A stretch of 64,000 bases of DNA, taken from positions 1-64,000 of the forward strand of contig NZ_CACVCC010000007.1 in NCBI RefSeq assembly GCF_902729355.1, read 5' to 3'. Position numbers and translations under genes: made by a program. This stretch comes from Streptococcus sp. S784/96/1. Its GTDB lineage: Bacteria; Bacillota; Bacilli; Lactobacillales; Streptococcaceae. The notes beneath the pieces are model-generated. The model saw only the letters and a list, made by a program, of their open reading frames with translations. It was not told where the DNA came from and ran no database searches. Each line of letters begins with the position of its first letter. The first letter of the stretch is position 1. Positions 31,662-42,237 of this stretch are shown here, piece after piece.

Positions 31662-33776
31662 CTATTGTTCAAGGTTTGCGTTTTGCTTTTTTCTTTTTCT
31701 TGAATAAGCAAAGAGCCCTGTGAATCCAGTCAACAAACCAAGGTATTGCAGAAGGTCAGTTGAAGCAGTACCGGTGTTTGGTAACTGTTTCTTCTGCTCT
31801 TTTTCTGCTGTTTTAGCTGCTGGTGCTGCTTGAGCAACTGGCTTAGCCACGCGTTGCTTGTCGCTTGATTTGGTGGTAGGAGTAATCGTATTTGTGTTTT
31901 TCTTAGGTTTTGGCATGTCTTTATTAGGCTCAAAACGTGGTTTATCATCATTGATTAAAGGATCAACTTTATCAGTCTTTTTCTCGTCTGACTTAGGCTG
32001 TTTTTCAGGCTCGACAGGCAAGATTGGTTTAATTTGCTCTTCTTTTTCTTTTGGTTTTTCACCTTCAGATTTTGGTACTTGCGGTTGCTCAGCTTTAGGT
32101 TGCTCCATCATATCACTTGGTTTTTTCAACTCAGCAAGTTTTGCTTTCAACTCAGCAACTAGAGCTTCTGATTTTTCTAGTTCTTTAGTCAATCGGTCTT
32201 TTTCAGCTTGTAGCTCTTGCCCATTGGCTTGCGCCTCTGATAAGCTCTTCTTGAGGTCAAGATTTTTCTTGGTTAACTCAGACAGTTTTTCTTCTAATTG
32301 TTTTACAGCATCTTGGGAATCTTGAAGCGATTTCGCTAATTGATCACGCTCTGACTGTAAGTCCTTTAATTTGCCTTGGTTTTCAGACAAGCGACGTTCT
32401 AAATCTGCTTTTTGTGCAGCAAGTTCTGCCTCTTTAGATTGCAGTTGTTTTTCCAAATTAGACTTTTGCGTCATCAATTCTTTGTTTTGACCCTCTAAGT
32501 CTGTTAGTTGTTTCTGCAAGTCCTTAAATTTTTGCTGATCTTCTTTAGGCAGCTGCTCTTTTGGCTGGTTAGCCAACTGTTCTTCAAGTGACTTCACTGT
32601 GCCTTCTAACTTAGCTTTATCAGCCTCTAACTGAGCTTGCTTAGCTTCCAAGTCAGCTTTTTCAGCTGATAAGGCTTGCTCGCTTTGTCTCAAAGCTTCT
32701 ACTTCTGCTGATTTCTTGCCGATTTCTGTCTGACTATCGGTTAGTTTTTTATCCAGCTCTTCTTGTTTTGCTTTTTCTTTGGCAAGTTCTGCACTTAAGC
32801 GCTCTTGCTCTTCTTTAAGCTTCATGTTTTCAAGTTGAACATTCCCTTCAGGCTTAGTTTTTAGAGAATCTTCTAAAATCTTCTTCTGTGTTTCTAAAGT
32901 ATCTATTACTTTTGCTTGATTATTTTTTTGGAGTTCTAAGTCCTCTTTTTGCTCTTTCAAAGTTTCTAATTGTGTTAGAGCTTCTCTATGTTCTTCTTGA
33001 AGTGCTTGTTTTTCATCACCAATGGCTTGAACGCGTTTCTCGAGTTTGTCCTTATCAGACTCCAGTTTTTGCTTCTCATGACTGAGGTTAGTTTTCTCGT
33101 CTTGAAGACGTTTGACTTCGGTATTAGATTTTTCTTGGTCTTCTCGTTGTTTATTCACTTCATCATTTAATTGTCTTATCTCCTCCTCATTTTCTTGCAA
33201 CTTAGTCCTAAGCTCTCTCAGTTCCTCTTTCATCCTCTGATTCTCTTGACCAGTCTCTGTTCCTGAAAGTTTAGATTCCAAATCTCTTTTTTCATGTTGC
33301 AACTTTTCATTTTCTTGACTCAATCCATCAAGTTTTTGTAAAAAATCTTTTTGACTTTCTTTGAACTCCTCCAATTGATTTTCCAGAGCATTTGTCAACA
33401 TCTTATTTTTTTCTTGTTCTTCATTTAATTCCTTAAGAAGTAAATCTTCATCATTTCTTCTTCCTTCATGAAGGTCACGCCCTGCGATTTCTTTCAGAAG
33501 AAGACTAAATAATCGCGCTCTAGCAGCATCATCACTTTCTACAAAAAAATTAAGCCCGTTCGGCTCCTTAGCCGCGATTCTCAACTCCTCAAGAGTAAAC
33601 TCTTGAAGAACTTTTTTAACTTCTTCATCCTCAAACTTTTTACCTTTAATAAGGACTTTCCCCAATCTCTGAGCCGCTGCTTCTTTAGCCCAAACAGGGG
33701 TTGTTGATATGGTGCCTGCTAGCAGGGCTGCTGTCAAGGTCACTTGACACAGTTTTGTTAATTTGCGTGATCGCAT
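31662..33776 (-). CDS. M-protein-like coiled-coil LPXTG surface protein
   Basis: 704 residues. A signal peptide (MRSRKLTKLCQVTLTAALLA, cleavage near VWA-KE) lacks the YSIRK motif usual for M proteins. An N-terminal globular-looking part (about 32-125) precedes a long heptad coiled coil, about 126-545, rich in Glu, Lys, Gln and Leu. Then come a proline/lysine-rich wall region (about 550-665), the sorting signal LPNTG, a hydrophobic stretch and the basic tail SRKRKKQNANLEQ. Architecture is that of fibrillar M-like or SpaA/SzP-type proteins binding host plasma proteins; the ligand cannot be read from sequence. Promoter -10 TATAAT at 33811-33816, ribosome site AGAAGG. It lies between adhE and the V-ATPase operon. 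Confidence 0.85.
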   Translation of the reverse strand: MRSRKLTKLCQVTLTAALLAGTISTTPVWAKEAAAQRLGKVLIKGKKFEDEEVKKVLQEFTLEELRIAAKEPNGLNFFVESDDAARARLFSLLLKEIAGRDLHEGRRNDEDLLLKELNEEQEKNKMLTNALENQLEEFKESQKDFLQKLDGLSQENEKLQHEKRDLESKLSGTETGQENQRMKEELRELRTKLQENEEEIRQLNDEVNKQREDQEKSNTEVKRLQDEKTNLSHEKQKLESDKDKLEKRVQAIGDEKQALQEEHREALTQLETLKEQKEDLELQKNNQAKVIDTLETQKKILEDSLKTKPEGNVQLENMKLKEEQERLSAELAKEKAKQEELDKKLTDSQTEIGKKSAEVEALRQSEQALSAEKADLEAKQAQLEADKAKLEGTVKSLEEQLANQPKEQLPKEDQQKFKDLQKQLTDLEGQNKELMTQKSNLEKQLQSKEAELAAQKADLERRLSENQGKLKDLQSERDQLAKSLQDSQDAVKQLEEKLSELTKKNLDLKKSLSEAQANGQELQAEKDRLTKELEKSEALVAELKAKLAELKKPSDMMEQPKAEQPQVPKSEGEKPKEKEEQIKPILPVEPEKQPKSDEKKTDKVDPLINDDKPRFEPNKDMPKPKKNTNTITPTTKSSDKQRVAKPVAQAAPAAKTAEKEQKKQLPNTGTASTDLLQYLGLLTGFTGLFAYSRKRKKQNANLEQ

Positions 33777-34147
33777 AGAAAAAAACCTTCTTTCGCTGTT
33801 TAATAGCTAAATTATAGTTTATTATCCTATTAGCCACCTACCTAAAATCTGTTTTTCGTCTACTTTTTTTAGTAAAACGTACTAAGCAAGGAATGACTAA
33901 AGAAAAAGCGGCTTGGAAAAAAGCCTTCTGCCCTCTTGAATTATAAACTAAAGACAATATCATGCAGTGGTTAATTGAAGGCCTTGGAAATGGTCTCTTC
34001 TTCATTTTCAAGTGTTCGACCGAATCGTCTACTGGACAATTTCAGCCTGAGCATAAAAAAACAGAGAGCGAGGACAATCGACATCGTCATTTTTTGACGA
34101 TTTAACGAATGTTGCCCCACTCTCTTACGTTTGAGACTGATATTTCT
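33777..34147. other. V-ATPase end to M-like gene spacer
   Basis: 371 bp without a gene. Contains the M-like gene promoter (-10 at 33811-33816), AT-rich sequence with possible activator sites, and a copy of the intergenic repeat (34008-34130) that contains the hairpin ATCGTCA/TGACGAT (34083-34101), which may end ntpD transcription. Confidence 0.6.
34008..34130. repeat. Intergenic repeat family, copy C2
   Basis: Contains CTGGACAATTTCAGCCTGAG, CAGAGAGCGAGGA, and ends with CCCCACTCTC, in the same order as 23600-23703. Confidence 0.7.
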
Positions 34148-34768
34148 TTACTGGATGTCTTTGACTTTCATCATACGGATAATGTTACTCCGTTCATTTT
34201 CTTCCAGTTTCATCTGGATATAATCAATCGTCTCTTGTAGCTGAGGAATAATCATGTGTTCCAAGGCATTGACACGACGACGGGTTTTTTCAATTTCATC
34301 TGCCAAGAGCTGACAGGTTTTCTCAATCTCAGTCAATTCTAACAAATCCTGGCTGATGGTTTGGAAGGTATCAATGGCATCATCCATCTCACTATTGGAG
34401 TTTAAGAAACCGTATTGAAACTCACTTGTCTTCTCAGGTAACTGGACGTGAAGCTGAGGCACATCGACTGACATGATGTTTTTCTGATCAATCTGTAAAT
34501 TGACAGCCTGTGTTGGCAAGGCAAAGGATTCCTCAATGAAACTTTCTGACAGGATTGACTTGGCAAGGACGAAGGCCTGCATCGCACGCGTTAGCCGCTC
34601 TTCAACCGACTGACGTAAGAGGTTATTTTGCTTAATCAAGTCAATAAAGCGACGCATGAGTTCATCTTGCTTATCCTTGAGTAATTTGTGACCACGGGTA
34701 GAGGTTTTCAATCGTTTTTTAAGGACTGACAGCTCCATACGGGTCGGTTTTACATTAAGTCTTGCCAT
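34148..34768 (-). CDS. ntpD: V-type ATPase subunit D
   Basis: Central-stalk (rotor) subunit D, 206 residues, two long helices forming a coiled coil. Starts [20 protein letters not shown], with the signature [19 protein letters not shown] near the C-terminus. It transmits rotation from the A3B3 head to the membrane ring through subunits F and C. Last gene of the operon, 4 nt after ntpB. Confidence 0.95.
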   Translation of the reverse strand: MARLNVKPTRMELSVLKKRLKTSTRGHKLLKDKQDELMRRFIDLIKQNNLLRQSVEERLTRAMQAFVLAKSILSESFIEESFALPTQAVNLQIDQKNIMSVDVPQLHVQLPEKTSEFQYGFLNSNSEMDDAIDTFQTISQDLLELTEIEKTCQLLADEIEKTRRRVNALEHMIIPQLQETIDYIQMKLEENERSNIIRMMKVKDIQ

Positions 34769-34772
34769 AGGA

Positions 34773-36152
34773 CTAGCCCTCCGTTTTTGGAAGGTATTCG
34801 TCTAGCATGTCATCCTTAATCCGTTTCAACTCTGTTCGTGGCAAGATTGACAAGAGTTCCCATCCTAGGGTCAAACTGTCAATGATGCTACGATTGGTGT
34901 AGAAGCCTTGGTTAATGTATTCTTCCTCAAAACGGGTCGTGAATTTCACATACAATTTATCCGTTTCAGAGAGGGCTGACTCTCCAAGAACGACTGCCAA
35001 TTCTTTAACCTGCTTCCCTTGGGCATAAGCTGCAAAGAGTTGGTTCATGGTTGCTGCATGGTCAGCACGCGTCTTGCCTTCACCCGTTCCCTTATCTTTC
35101 AGACGAGAAAGAGACGGCAACACATTGATTGGTGGTTTGTAACCAGCATTATACAAGTCACGCGCCAAGATAATCTGACCTTCTGTAATATAACCAGTCA
35201 AGTCAGGAATTGGGTGGGTGATATCATCCTCTGGCATGGTCAGGATTGGAATCTGAGTCACAGACCCTTTTTTACCAACCAAACGTCCCGCACGCTCGTA
35301 AAGGGTTGACAAGTTCGTGTATAAGTAACCTGGGTAACCACGACGACCTGGTACCTCACGACGAGCTGCTGAGACCTCACGAAGGGCTTCACAGTAGTTG
35401 GTCATGTCTGTCATGATAACCAAAACGTGCATGTCTTTTTCATAAGCCAAATACTCGGCTGTCGTCAAGGCCATTTTTGGTGTGGCAATACGCTCAATCG
35501 CTGGGTCGTTAGCTAAGTTGATAAACATGACTGAACGCTCAATGGCACCTGTCTTACGGAAGTCTTCCATGAAATATTCCGCTTCTTCAAAGGTAATCCC
35601 CATTGCTGCAAAGACAACGGCAAATTTCTCATCTGAGTTAAGTACAGTCGCTTGACGGGCAATCTGAGCAGCTAATTCCTTATGAGGCAGACCTGAGCCA
35701 GAGAACACTGGCAATTTCTGACCACGCACGAGCGTGTTCAAATGGTCAATGGCTGAGATACCTGTTTGGATAAATTCATCTGGGTAGTCACGACGGATTG
35801 GGTTAATCGCTTGGCCATTGATATCAAGGCTTTGCTCTGCCAAAATCTCTGGACCACCATCCTTGACCTTACCCATTCCATCAAAGACACGTCCAAGCAT
35901 GTCTTCTGACACCGCAAGTTCTAGCGGTTTACCACGGAAACGAACTTTCGTATCACGCAAGTTAATTCCTGCGGCACTTTCAAAGAGCTGCACAACAGCC
36001 TTGTCTTCTTGAACTTCCAAGACTTGACCGCGACGGGTTGAGCCATCTTGGGTTTGAATATCAACTAGCTCATCAAACTTGATGCCTTCAACACCCTCAA
36101 CCATCATCAGAGGGCCGACAACTTCGCTGACCGTTTTGTATTCTTTAATCAT
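34773..36152 (-). CDS. ntpB: V-type ATPase non-catalytic subunit B
   Basis: 459 residues. It has the alpha/beta ATPase fold but no P-loop ([20 protein letters not shown] replaces it), the sign of the regulatory B subunit. The family signature is seen at [19 protein letters not shown]. Three copies alternate with NtpA in the head. Its start overlaps the ntpA stop by 8 nt. Confidence 0.96.
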   Translation of the reverse strand: MIKEYKTVSEVVGPLMMVEGVEGIKFDELVDIQTQDGSTRRGQVLEVQEDKAVVQLFESAAGINLRDTKVRFRGKPLELAVSEDMLGRVFDGMGKVKDGGPEILAEQSLDINGQAINPIRRDYPDEFIQTGISAIDHLNTLVRGQKLPVFSGSGLPHKELAAQIARQATVLNSDEKFAVVFAAMGITFEEAEYFMEDFRKTGAIERSVMFINLANDPAIERIATPKMALTTAEYLAYEKDMHVLVIMTDMTNYCEALREVSAARREVPGRRGYPGYLYTNLSTLYERAGRLVGKKGSVTQIPILTMPEDDITHPIPDLTGYITEGQIILARDLYNAGYKPPINVLPSLSRLKDKGTGEGKTRADHAATMNQLFAAYAQGKQVKELAVVLGESALSETDKLYVKFTTRFEEEYINQGFYTNRSIIDSLTLGWELLSILPRTELKRIKDDMLDEYLPKTEG

Positions 36153-37929
36153 TGGCAGTCATTCCTCCTTTCGCCACAATCGCTTTAAGCTCTTCTGGGA
36201 TTGACAATAGCAGAGCTTCTAATTGATCGAGGTCTTTTTCAGCAACATACTTGGCACGCGCAATACGGTCACGTAAAGCAACTGTCCCTGATAAAATTTC
36301 ATTGTAGTAGGCACCTAGCTCTAATGCTTTACGCGCTTCTTTTTCAAAGGTACTAATCAAGTCAAGCATGAGTGATTGTTTTGCATAAGACGTAAAGGTA
36401 TCCACTTCATCAAAGGCATTTTGTTGGAGATAGTCCTCACGGATCATACGGGCAATCAACATGGTAATCTTGTCCTTATCAGATAGGGAATCAAGACCAA
36501 CCAAACGCACGATTTCTTCCAATTCTGACTCTTCTTGAAGAGTTTTCATGGCATGCGTTACTTTCTCAGACCAGTTTGTTCCCAATTTTTCATTGAGGTA
36601 TTTACCAATTTCATCTGAATAAAGTGAATAAGATGACAACCAGTTCATTGATGGGAAGTGACGTTTTTGTGCCAAGAGAGCATCCAATCCCCAGAACACT
36701 TTAACGATACGAAGCGTATTTTGCGTAACAGGCTCAGAAATATCTCCTCCAGGAGGTGATACTGCACCAATAGCTGTAACAGACCCTTCACGCCCTGTGC
36801 TACCAAGTGAAATGACTTTACCCGCACGCTCATAGTATTCTGCAATACGGCTACCAAGATAAGCTGGATATCCTTCGTCACCAGGCATTTCTTCCAAACG
36901 CCCTGACATTTCACGGAGCGCCTCTGCCCAACGAGAGGTAGAGTCAGCCATGATCGCAACATTGTAACCCATGTCACGGAAGTATTCTGCAATGGTGATA
37001 CCTGTATAAATAGAGGCCTCACGTGCCGCTACGGGCATGTTAGACGTATTAGCAATCAAAATGGTGCGGTTCATCAATGACTGGCCAGTATTTGGGTCAA
37101 TCAATTCTGGGAACTCATTCAAAACGTCAGTCATTTCATTTCCACGTTCCCCACAACCAACGTAAACGACGATGTCCACGTCAGACCATTTCGCCACTTG
37201 GTGTTGCACAACAGTTTTACCAGCCCCAAATGGTCCAGGTACCGCAGCTCCACCACCCTTAGCAACTGGGAAGAAAGTGTCAATGACACGTTGACCAGTC
37301 AACATCGGTTCTCTTGGATTTAATTTTTGAGCAAATGGACGACCACGACGAACTGGCCATTTTTGCATCAAGGTAAAGCTTTCTTCGCCAGTCGCTGTTT
37401 CAAGAACATAAACCGTATCATCTAAGGTGTAGTCACCTTCTTTGATAGATTTAACAACCCCTTCTTTACCGAAAGGTACCATAATGCGGTGCTCAATAAC
37501 AGAGGTTTCTTGAACCGTTCCGACAATATCTCCAGCAACCACCTTGTCACCAACTGTAACTGTTGGGGCAAAATGCCATACTTTTTGTCGGCTTAGAGGC
37601 TTAACTTCTACACCACGTAAAAGGAAGTCACTGTTTGTTTCTTCATGGTAGGTATCTAAAGGACGTTGAATTCCATCAAACATCTGCGAGAGAATACCAG
37701 GTCCTAACTCTACTGAGAGAGCTTCACCAGTCGTCACAACTGGCTCACCAGGACCAATTCCTGATGTTTCTTCGTAAACCTGAATAGATGCGACATCTTT
37801 ACGCATCTCAATGATTTCACCAATAAGGCCAATAGTTCCGACCTTACAAATATCTTGAATATTAGCATCTTCCATGCCACTAGCCATGACCAGCGGACCA
37901 GATACTTTTATAATTGTTCCAGTTTTCAC
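36145..37929 (-). CDS. ntpA: V-type ATPase catalytic subunit A
   Basis: 594 residues from the GTG at 37929. The P-loop [11 protein letters not shown], the Walker B region and the V-type-specific non-homologous insert (about 115-200) are present. It hydrolyses ATP to drive ion transport. I preferred the GTG because GGAG sits 5 nt ahead and the protein then starts (f)[14 protein letters not shown], like relatives. The ATG five codons earlier (37944) lies in the ribosome binding site. Confidence 0.95.
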   Translation of the reverse strand: MKTGTIIKVSGPLVMASGMEDANIQDICKVGTIGLIGEIIEMRKDVASIQVYEETSGIGPGEPVVTTGEALSVELGPGILSQMFDGIQRPLDTYHEETNSDFLLRGVEVKPLSRQKVWHFAPTVTVGDKVVAGDIVGTVQETSVIEHRIMVPFGKEGVVKSIKEGDYTLDDTVYVLETATGEESFTLMQKWPVRRGRPFAQKLNPREPMLTGQRVIDTFFPVAKGGGAAVPGPFGAGKTVVQHQVAKWSDVDIVVYVGCGERGNEMTDVLNEFPELIDPNTGQSLMNRTILIANTSNMPVAAREASIYTGITIAEYFRDMGYNVAIMADSTSRWAEALREMSGRLEEMPGDEGYPAYLGSRIAEYYERAGKVISLGSTGREGSVTAIGAVSPPGGDISEPVTQNTLRIVKVFWGLDALLAQKRHFPSMNWLSSYSLYSDEIGKYLNEKLGTNWSEKVTHAMKTLQEESELEEIVRLVGLDSLSDKDKITMLIARMIREDYLQQNAFDEVDTFTSYAKQSLMLDLISTFEKEARKALELGAYYNEILSGTVALRDRIARAKYVAEKDLDQLEALLLSIPEELKAIVAKGGMTAND

Positions 37930-37967
37930 ACGAGCTCCTTTCATCAGATCTTTTCGTGTTTTATCTT

Positions 37968-38279
37968 CTAGAGAATATTCTGCCCAATGGCTTTTTCAAC
38001 ATTATCTTGAATATTTTGCATACCTAGCCCCAAACTCCCTTTATGATTAGGAATTAGGATAACTGCAGGCACTGCCTGACTGCGGTAGCACTCTAACGTT
38101 TCAGGGATTTCTTGAGCCAGACTTTCTGTCACATAAATAATCCCATAATTATCCTGAGCCAATTGGTCAATCGTTTGGCGAGCCACTCGGCTTGTTTTCG
38201 CATCAAAAATATCAAAGCCAATCATCTTGAAAGGGAGAATCGAGTCTTTATCACCGACAACAGCAATCTTATAAGTCAT
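37968..38279 (-). CDS. ntpG: V-type ATPase subunit F (central stalk)
   Basis: 103 residues, Rossmann-like fold. Starts [20 protein letters not shown] and has the family pattern [13 protein letters not shown]. It binds subunit D in the rotor and activates ATP hydrolysis. Named NtpG in Enterococcus hirae and ntpF or atpF in other annotations. It overlaps the end of ntpC by 11 nt. Confidence 0.9.
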   Translation of the reverse strand: MTYKIAVVGDKDSILPFKMIGFDIFDAKTSRVARQTIDQLAQDNYGIIYVTESLAQEIPETLECYRSQAVPAVILIPNHKGSLGLGMQNIQDNVEKAIGQNIL

Positions 38280-39252
38280 AAATCGGTCTCATCCTTTCTC
38301 TCAGCATAGCTTGGTCAAAATGGTTTACCTTGCCTGTTAAGATGAGGCGAAGATTTTTGACTTCCATTTCCTTGTAATAGTGATAGGCTAATAATGGTAA
38401 ATAGCCAAAGGCTTCAAAGCGAGCCTCATCCAAATAGACATGTGATACACGATCACGTGCCAGTTCGAGCGATAAATTTAAGTTTCCATTTTGATCAATC
38501 ATACCTGCTAGAGCACCAGCATAGGCTGTTTCATTCAACAAGTTAAGAATCTCTTCGTACCGATTGGCTTGCGCTAGCCCAATGAGTTCTAGTTGATTAA
38601 GTTGACCTTCATTTGATAAAACAGTTATCAGAAAGGCTCGCGACAGCTTTTTATCCCGCAAGCGGAAAATACAATTCAAATTATAAAGATCAACCCAAGC
38701 CTGTACCATGTTAAGAATAACTGAGTCATCTAACTCGCGCGCAACTGCTACCAAGTGTTTGAAGTAACGACGGTCAAGAAGGATATCAACACTTTCTAGT
38801 CGTCCATACTCACGATAATCTTGACAGGTATCCTGCACCGCTTGTACCAAGAGTTCTGGTAAGGTTTCAGATTGTTCTGTCTTGACTAGATTTCTCAACT
38901 CATCAATAGGATACCCCCCCATAGGTAAGAGGAGATCTGTTAACTCCAAACCTGCTAAATGATTTTTCAAAAGTACTTTTAGATTATGATAAGTATAAAT
39001 CAGAGAAAAAATCTGAGCTACTGGGGCATCTTCAACTTGTTCTGTCACAAATTCAGATGTTTTAGCCAACTCTGCCATTAATAGCGGTTCAAAATCCTCA
39101 GTAAGATCATGGTATTGAGTTGATTTCAACAGTTGCTGAGCTTGAACGAAGTCTTTAGCCTTTAGCAGACTTTCAAAGGTATCTCGACTCAATAATTCCT
39201 TTTCACGAATACGGACAGCCGTATTGATACTTGCATAGTCAATATCTAGCAT
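38269..39252 (-). CDS. ntpC: V-type ATPase subunit C (socket, AC39/d type)
   Basis: 327 residues, all-helical funnel subunit connecting the D/F stalk to the c-ring. Contains the repeated three-domain pattern and INTAVRIREKELLSRDTFE near the start. I used the ATG at 39252 because AAGGAGG lies 5 nt upstream; the frame's earlier ATG (39273) is inside that ribosome site region. It lies between ntpE and the F-subunit gene. Confidence 0.92.
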   Translation of the reverse strand: MLDIDYASINTAVRIREKELLSRDTFESLLKAKDFVQAQQLLKSTQYHDLTEDFEPLLMAELAKTSEFVTEQVEDAPVAQIFSLIYTYHNLKVLLKNHLAGLELTDLLLPMGGYPIDELRNLVKTEQSETLPELLVQAVQDTCQDYREYGRLESVDILLDRRYFKHLVAVARELDDSVILNMVQAWVDLYNLNCIFRLRDKKLSRAFLITVLSNEGQLNQLELIGLAQANRYEEILNLLNETAYAGALAGMIDQNGNLNLSLELARDRVSHVYLDEARFEAFGYLPLLAYHYYKEMEVKNLRLILTGKVNHFDQAMLRERMRPIYDL

Positions 39253-39265
39253 AGCAACCTCCTTG

Positions 39266-39817
39266 CTATCCAAGTTGACGTGACAAACGTCCCATCATGT
39301 CTTGGGTCAAATCAGTTAAAAGGGCACGGAAAAGGTAATTGTAACGCACACCATCAGCTTCAAGAACAAAACCTGCTTCGTTTGGAATATTTTCTGCATT
39401 CAAACTCACATGAGATGGCAGGTTTAAGTCATGTTGACTCTGTTCACCTAGCTGTAAACTGTAGTGTTTACGTTTATCCAACTGTTCCAAGACGCCTTGT
39501 AAGAAGCTGTTAAAAGTTTGGCTGTCCCAATTTGCCATGGCTTGATAGGCCTTGTCAAATAAGCTACGCAACTGCTCTTGTCGATTTGAAAGAATGGCAT
39601 TACGACTTTTATTGTCAATACCTTGCAAGGCCGTTGCCGTTTCTAAGGCAAATTTACTATCTAGCTTTGCTTTTTCTGCTCTTTCTTTTTCAGAAATAGC
39701 CATCAAACCTGCTTCTAGTCTTGCCTTCTCATCAGCTGTTGCTTTTTCTAATAAAAGCGACAATTCTTCCTCTTTACGGGCTAAAATATTAGCCGTAAAT
39801 TCCTGTAATTCTGTCAT
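39266..39817 (-). CDS. ntpE: V-type ATPase subunit E (peripheral stalk)
   Basis: 183 residues: a long charged N-terminal helix (to about 100, ARKEEELSLLLEKATADEKA) followed by a globular C-terminal domain. With the 107-residue stalk subunit encoded first in the operon it forms the stator. 10 nt after ntpK. Confidence 0.92.
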   Translation of the reverse strand: MTELQEFTANILARKEEELSLLLEKATADEKARLEAGLMAISEKERAEKAKLDSKFALETATALQGIDNKSRNAILSNRQEQLRSLFDKAYQAMANWDSQTFNSFLQGVLEQLDKRKHYSLQLGEQSQHDLNLPSHVSLNAENIPNEAGFVLEADGVRYNYLFRALLTDLTQDMMGRLSRQLG

Positions 39818-39827
39818 AGGCTCACCC

Positions 39828-40301
39828 TTAGATAATCATCATGAGGGCAATAACAAGGCCTAGGATAGCGTACATTTCAACCATCCCTGCGTAGATAGCA
39901 CCTTTCATGAAGTGCTCTTCATTTTTAGCTAAGATTTGAATACCAGCTGTTGCAACGCGACCTTGAGCAATACCTGAAGTTAGACCAGTGAATCCCATTG
40001 TCAAACCAGCTGCCAATAATTTTGCCCCGGTTTGGAAATCAAGACCGCTGCCCATTTGACCAAAAATCATCAATGAAATGATCATACCGTAAAAACCTTG
40101 CGTACCTGGCAACAATTGAAGTACCAATGATTTACCAAATTTTTCAGGTTGTTCTTTTGCAAGTGCTGCTGCTGCTTCACCAGTCATACCAGTTCCTTTC
40201 GCAGAACCAGTACCAGCCATAATCATTGAGAATGCCATACCAGCTGCCGCCATCATTGTTCCGCCATTTGCAGAAGTTAAAAATTCTAAAAAGTCTTTCA
40301 T
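39828..40301 (-). CDS. ntpK: V-type ATPase membrane ring subunit K, Na+ type
   Basis: 157 residues, four membrane helices (a duplicated hairpin), forming the rotor ring. The essential acidic residue is Glu142 in GMVEMYAILG. All five Na+ ligands described for Enterococcus hirae NtpK (Leu61, Thr64, Gln65, Gln110, Glu139) have counterparts at Leu64, Thr67, Gln68 (LPGTQG), Gln113 (GIAQGR) and Glu142. This points to Na+ rather than H+ transport. Gap of 4 nt from ntpI. Confidence 0.95.
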   Translation of the reverse strand: MKDFLEFLTSANGGTMMAAAGMAFSMIMAGTGSAKGTGMTGEAAAALAKEQPEKFGKSLVLQLLPGTQGFYGMIISLMIFGQMGSGLDFQTGAKLLAAGLTMGFTGLTSGIAQGRVATAGIQILAKNEEHFMKGAIYAGMVEMYAILGLVIALMMII

Positions 40302-40305
40302 GAGT

Positions 40306-42237
40306 TTATTTCTCCATTTTTCTTGTTTTTAAATCGGTATATTTTTCGTAAGTTTTAAGAGGTTTAAAGGCATGACCACCACCTTCGTAGAATTTACCAA
40401 AGAATTCTACAAATTGTAAGCGGATAGCATGCACATATGCACCTAGGAAGGACATTCCCATATTGAGCATTTGTAAAGCAATAATCAGAGGAATGCCTGC
40501 TGTAAAGCGTGCTACAGGTGGCAATAGACCAACCACCATATTAAAGGAAGCCGCAATACTTGCTCCAGACACACTGAGGGCCATCAAACGAGTATAGCTA
40601 GCAATATCTCCGATATAAGAAGTTGCGCCGTATAATTTGTACAATCCTGAACCAATACCTAGTAGTTTATTCTTACTACCTACTGCTGTTCCAAGGATAA
40701 TCATAGCCACGTTAAGAATGATTAACCATTTAGCAATATCTCCCAGTACAGCTTGTCCTGTAAAGTTCTGTAGGACTAGTAAAATCACACCAACCAGTAA
40801 TCCAATCCAACCCAGACCATCTGAAATCGCAGAAGGGTAATCCTTAGCTTTGAGTTGTAACTGTGTATTGACTGCCAAACCAAACAGTAACTGCACCAAA
40901 CCAAAGACTACTGACAATACTAAAATTGAAATAACATCTGTCGTCGTTGATAGCACATGGAAAGGTAATTCTATTCCAAAGAAGGAACCAAAGAAAAGCC
41001 CCCATAAAATAGTTGGATAGGATAAAATGTGAAACAGTTTATAGTTCTTTCTCGCACTTTTAGACGCTTTTGTCTTATTCAACAAATACCAGGTTCCGAA
41101 CCATAATAATAAACCATATCCCACATCAGCAGCCATCATTCCAAAGAATACCGCATAAAACGGAGCCAAAAGAGGCGTTGGGTCAACCTCAGAATACTTA
41201 GGCAGACTATACATCTCAGTTAATGCTTCGAAAGGTTCAACAAGCGGATGATTGACTAATTGCGTTGGGATCTCTTGTTCAGAAACCTCAGTATCATCAA
41301 CCAAACTGATGTAAGTGCCTTCCGGCAAAGTCTCTGCTAACAGCTCTTTCAAGTGAGAGATATCATCTTCTCTGACCCATCCAGATAAACCAACCAATTC
41401 TTGACCAGATGCCAATAATTGCTCTGCACGAAGGCGTTCTTTTTGATTGTAAAGGTCTTCTTCTAAGAACATCAAATCTGCATAATCTTGACTGAGAGCC
41501 TTTAATCTAGCAGCACCTGCTTTTTGTTCAGCTAATAATTCAGAACGCTCAATCTTGAAATCTTCCAATTGCTCGGCAGGTAATTTTCCAAACGGAAAAT
41601 CAAACTGATCAAAGTGAAGAGTGTCCAAAAACTCCTTGAGCTCATGCTTAGCAGAACGATCCGCATAAACCACCAATCCTTGTTCTAAATCATTTTGAAA
41701 CAGACGCTCCACATAGAAATCGTCACGCGCCAAAAGTTGATTTAGCTTTTCTTGATTGGGATCCTCAGGCAAGGTCCCTATGATAGCATAAGTTGCCTTC
41801 AATGCTCTGCGATCTTTTTTCAAAAAGGAAAGTGTCTTCCACTTATTAGCAAGCTCGATATTTTCATCCAAATCCGCCAATTGCTTCTGTAGTAAATTTT
41901 CCTTTTGCTGAAGAGCCAGAACTTGTCCTAAAAGGTCACGTTCTCTTACCTCTGTCATTTTTTTGGCAAAAGCTTGTGCAGTTAAATGGAAACGGTCACT
42001 CCAAATTTTTTTAGGGGTGACAGCTTTCAAATAAGTCTGAGCCTGCGCTACTTGAGCTAATTCTGTCTCCAGGGACTGTATTTGAGTTGTTAACTCACTC
42101 AATGTATTGTCCCCATAACGCATATCCTCTACCGCAGCCGGCTCGAAAGCTTGAAATTCTTGGACGGATTTTAAAAGTTCACCTCTCGTCTGATAATCCG
42201 TCAGAATGAGAAGTTTTTGCATTTTAGATACCGCCAT
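40306..42237 (-). CDS. ntpI: V-type ATPase subunit I (a-subunit, ion half-channels)
   Basis: 643 residues. The N-terminal cytoplasmic half (to about 330) has coiled coils gripping the peripheral stalks. The C-terminal half has about seven membrane helices. The conserved Arg facing the ring is in SYTRLMALSVSGASIA. The start overlaps the previous gene by 14 nt. The GGAGG site lies 12 nt upstream, a little far; the ATG five codons further in (MQKLLILTD) is a possible alternative. Confidence 0.93.
   Translation of the reverse strand: MAVSKMQKLLILTDYQTRGELLKSVQEFQAFEPAAVEDMRYGDNTLSELTTQIQSLETELAQVAQAQTYLKAVTPKKIWSDRFHLTAQAFAKKMTEVRERDLLGQVLALQQKENLLQKQLADLDENIELANKWKTLSFLKKDRRALKATYAIIGTLPEDPNQEKLNQLLARDDFYVERLFQNDLEQGLVVYADRSAKHELKEFLDTLHFDQFDFPFGKLPAEQLEDFKIERSELLAEQKAGAARLKALSQDYADLMFLEEDLYNQKERLRAEQLLASGQELVGLSGWVREDDISHLKELLAETLPEGTYISLVDDTEVSEQEIPTQLVNHPLVEPFEALTEMYSLPKYSEVDPTPLLAPFYAVFFGMMAADVGYGLLLWFGTWYLLNKTKASKSARKNYKLFHILSYPTILWGLFFGSFFGIELPFHVLSTTTDVISILVLSVVFGLVQLLFGLAVNTQLQLKAKDYPSAISDGLGWIGLLVGVILLVLQNFTGQAVLGDIAKWLIILNVAMIILGTAVGSKNKLLGIGSGLYKLYGATSYIGDIASYTRLMALSVSGASIAASFNMVVGLLPPVARFTAGIPLIIALQMLNMGMSFLGAYVHAIRLQFVEFFGKFYEGGGHAFKPLKTYEKYTDLKTRKMEK

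Noticed and set aside
31662-33776. Tropomyosin/SMC-like or bacterial cytoskeletal protein as identity of the coiled-coil gene
   Set aside because: Signal peptide and LPNTG sorting signal place it on the cell wall.
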